Positions 4,809 through 6,259 of a stretch of 6,259 bases of DNA are shown in pieces. A program made the translations under genes and the position numbers. The stretch is from Opitutaceae bacterium (GTDB lineage Bacteria; Verrucomicrobiota; Verrucomicrobiae; Opitutales; Opitutaceae): the NCBI GenBank assembly GCA_031266495.1, contig JAISAX010000500.1, forward strand, positions 1 through 6,259, in the 5' to 3' direction. The notes beneath the pieces are model-generated. The model ran no database searches. It saw nothing but the letters and a program-made list of their open reading frames with translations, and was not told the origin of the DNA. The number at the start of each line of letters is the position of its first letter. The first letter of the stretch is position 1.

Positions 4809-6150
4809 CCCCTCGCTGGAATGGGAATTTGAAGACAATGTGCTGCGCGGCACGATTGACAACCGAGTGAAAGGGCGCATCAGCGCCCGCGTCTGGTTTG
4901 CCGGGCGCGTGCAGCCGATGGAGATCGAACTGGCGGGCAACGCCGCCCCCGACCTCCAGGGCCGCCGCCTCGCCTTCTTTACCCGGCTCGACACGCCTGC
5001 CCCTGCGCCCCTGCCCGCCAACATGAAACAGAAGGGCGCCGCCGGCCTCGTCACCGCCTCGCACAAGGACAAGATCGCCGACATCCCCCGCGACGAGATC
5101 GAAAGCCGTCTCATCTACGGCAAGCCCGTCCCCTGGCACATGGGCAACGTCCTCTATCTCGAATGGTTCACCCCCGACGAAGGGCGGATGCTCGTCACCG
5201 GCGACTTCCGCACGGAGTTCAGGGACGACGGCCCCGCCTGGGAATTTACCGAGGATGACGAAGCCGCCGCCCTCCTCGCCCGCACCACCGCCCCCACCTC
5301 CATCGCCGACCCGGACGCCGCCACCGCAGCCCGCCAGGAGGACGCCGGAACACGGGAAATCATCATTCCCACCGAAGCGGAAATCATCGACATCCGGGAA
5401 AAACGTGCCCTCTTCGAGGATCGATACCAGTTCGGGTTGCCCAACCTCCACGACACCGTCCTCAACGAACACGTATGCGCCCGGATCGAAATGCCCATGC
5501 AGATCGCCTTCATGAGCGGGAACGAGCGACTGACCATCGCGAAGTACAAGGGATTTCACCGCAGCATGATTGCCCATTCTCTCAAGCACGGCCCCGATCC
5601 CGCCCGCCGCCGCCCCGTGCCCCGCCACAAAGCCTGGAAACGCCCCGAGTATCAATGCCACCACCCGCTCGGCCTCCGGGCCGACGAATTGCACCGGACC
5701 ACCTGTCAACGACTGGCGTCCCGCGGTGGCCTGCCGCCCGACCTCGCCGCCACCTTCGAAGAGCAGTGCGAACGCCTCCTTGATGACCTTTTTCCTCCGG
5801 AAGGCGGCAGGAAGGACTTCACCCCCGTCCATCCTATCATGGCGCTCCTGGGGGCCGCCCTGCAGACAGGGTTTGAAATCCCCGGGATATTTTACAGTTA
5901 TCGCCAGGTGCCCCCGCCCCGGCGGCTCGCCGCCGAGTTTGTTGTCGATATCGACCAGAAATGCCTGCCTCCCGCCGAAAAGCTCGTGGACGCCATCCAT
6001 GCCTGCCAGCGCGAGGGCTTCCTGGACGCCGTGTGGCTGGAAGCGCAGGAGGCCTCCGCCAACACGCTCCTTGCCGGCCTGCGCGACCTCATCGCCAGCC
6101 TCCGCGAATGGTTGAATGACGGCTCCTGGCAAGGCGAAAGCTTCGAATAA
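4801..6150 (+). CDS. Protein of unknown function, 449 residues, two-part
   Basis: I cannot assign a function. No signal peptide or membrane helix is visible, so it is probably cytoplasmic. Part one (about 1-148) starts LEWEFEDNVLRGTIDNRVKGRI and includes PWHMGNVLYLEWFTPDEGRML (111-131); this resembles, from memory, an uncharacterised domain seen in Verrucomicrobiota and relatives. A linker rich in Ala, Thr, Glu and Asp follows (about 150-185). Part two (about 186-449) contains ARIEMPMQIAFMSGNERLTI (227-246), a basic patch DPARRRPVPRHKAWKR (266-281), and a cysteine/histidine cluster: C286, H287, H288, H298, C302. Helical, acidic stretches follow (ATFEEQCERLLDDL at 317-330; C-terminal LLAGLRDLIASLREWL). 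The ATG at 4801 is chosen because extending the frame upstream only shadows the EamA gene and the protein-like sequence begins here. Third positions are C-rich by eye, unlike the G-rich usage of the two transporter genes upstream. No neighbour suggests a role. Confidence 0.85.
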   Translation: MDTPSLEWEFEDNVLRGTIDNRVKGRISARVWFAGRVQPMEIELAGNAAPDLQGRRLAFFTRLDTPAPAPLPANMKQKGAAGLVTASHKDKIADIPRDEIESRLIYGKPVPWHMGNVLYLEWFTPDEGRMLVTGDFRTEFRDDGPAWEFTEDDEAAALLARTTAPTSIADPDAATAARQEDAGTREIIIPTEAEIIDIREKRALFEDRYQFGLPNLHDTVLNEHVCARIEMPMQIAFMSGNERLTIAKYKGFHRSMIAHSLKHGPDPARRRPVPRHKAWKRPEYQCHHPLGLRADELHRTTCQRLASRGGLPPDLAATFEEQCERLLDDLFPPEGGRKDFTPVHPIMALLGAALQTGFEIPGIFYSYRQVPPPRRLAAEFVVDIDQKCLPPAEKLVDAIHACQREGFLDAVWLEAQEASANTLLAGLRDLIASLREWLNDGSWQGESFE

Positions 6151-6182
6151 CCAGAAAGACCCCTATAGATTCTGACCCAGAG

Positions 6183-6259
6183 ATGAAGAGAAAGAAGAGG
6201 AAGAAGAAGAGAGAAGAGTTGAAGGAGCTGAGGGTGCTGGGAGGCAATGGGATGGCCCG
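6183..6259 (+). other. Purine-rich stretch at the right edge; possible start of a further reading frame
   Basis: From 6185 to 6218 every base is A or G, on the pattern GAAGAG/AAGAAG. An ATG at 6183 opens a frame to the window end giving a Lys/Arg run and then EELKELRVLGGNGMA. It has no visible ribosome-binding site and the lysine/arginine run is low-complexity, so an intergenic repeat is as likely as a gene start. The gap from 6151 shows no hairpin terminator for the preceding gene. Confidence 0.3.

Noticed and set aside
3834..5114. Antisense frame of 426 codons across the EamA gene and the start of the next
   Set aside because: It crosses the G14 tract and two real genes; the product is Arg/His/Pro-rich with no recognisable domain.
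4756..6132. Antisense frame of 458 codons opposite the 449-residue gene
   Set aside because: Gly/Val/Glu-rich low-information product, mirror of the C-rich third positions of the + strand gene; no start signal.

Overview
This GC-rich window holds five protein-coding genes, all on the + strand, separated by intergenic DNA with conspicuous homopolymeric G/C tracts and hairpins. The style suggests a member of the Verrucomicrobiota, most likely Opitutaceae-like. That placement is an inference from the recalled look of the last gene's N-terminal domain, the Fmt sequence and the intergenic repeats; no database was consulted.

Layout. Positions 1-945 hold methionyl-tRNA formyltransferase (fmt), whose first codons lie outside the window. 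Positions 1129-1839 encode a small exported protein that I read as a degenerate beta-class carbonic anhydrase without most of its zinc ligands. A strong hairpin terminator (1870-1896) closes that unit. It is followed by two nested-palindrome hairpins (1927-1969) that look like a REP-type intergenic repeat, and then a G8-A-G13 tract. Positions 2076-3770 encode a fused two-domain ABC importer permease of the ferric iron/thiamine/phosphonate type. Positions 3813-4679 encode a ten-helix EamA/DMT transporter, probably co-transcribed with the permease. A second G-rich tract (G14) follows, then a 449-residue cytoplasmic protein of unknown function (4801-6150). The window ends in a purine-rich stretch.

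How the genes relate. No shared pathway is evident. fmt is housekeeping (initiator tRNA formylation). The two membrane transporters form a likely two-gene unit, but the ATPase and substrate-binding protein the permease needs are absent. The last gene and the exported protein are single-gene units as far as the window shows.

Most interesting points. (1) The exported carbonic-anhydrase-like protein keeps the fold signatures but has lost most active-site residues. (2) Long G/C tracts recur inside fmt (as a proline run), upstream of the permease and downstream of the EamA gene, with a partial one at the left edge. (3) An 18-bp inverted repeat sits exactly over the start codon of the unknown 449-residue gene. 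(4) That gene has an uncharacterised C-terminal half with a cysteine/histidine cluster. I found no CRISPR array, RNA gene, insertion sequence or obvious defence system.
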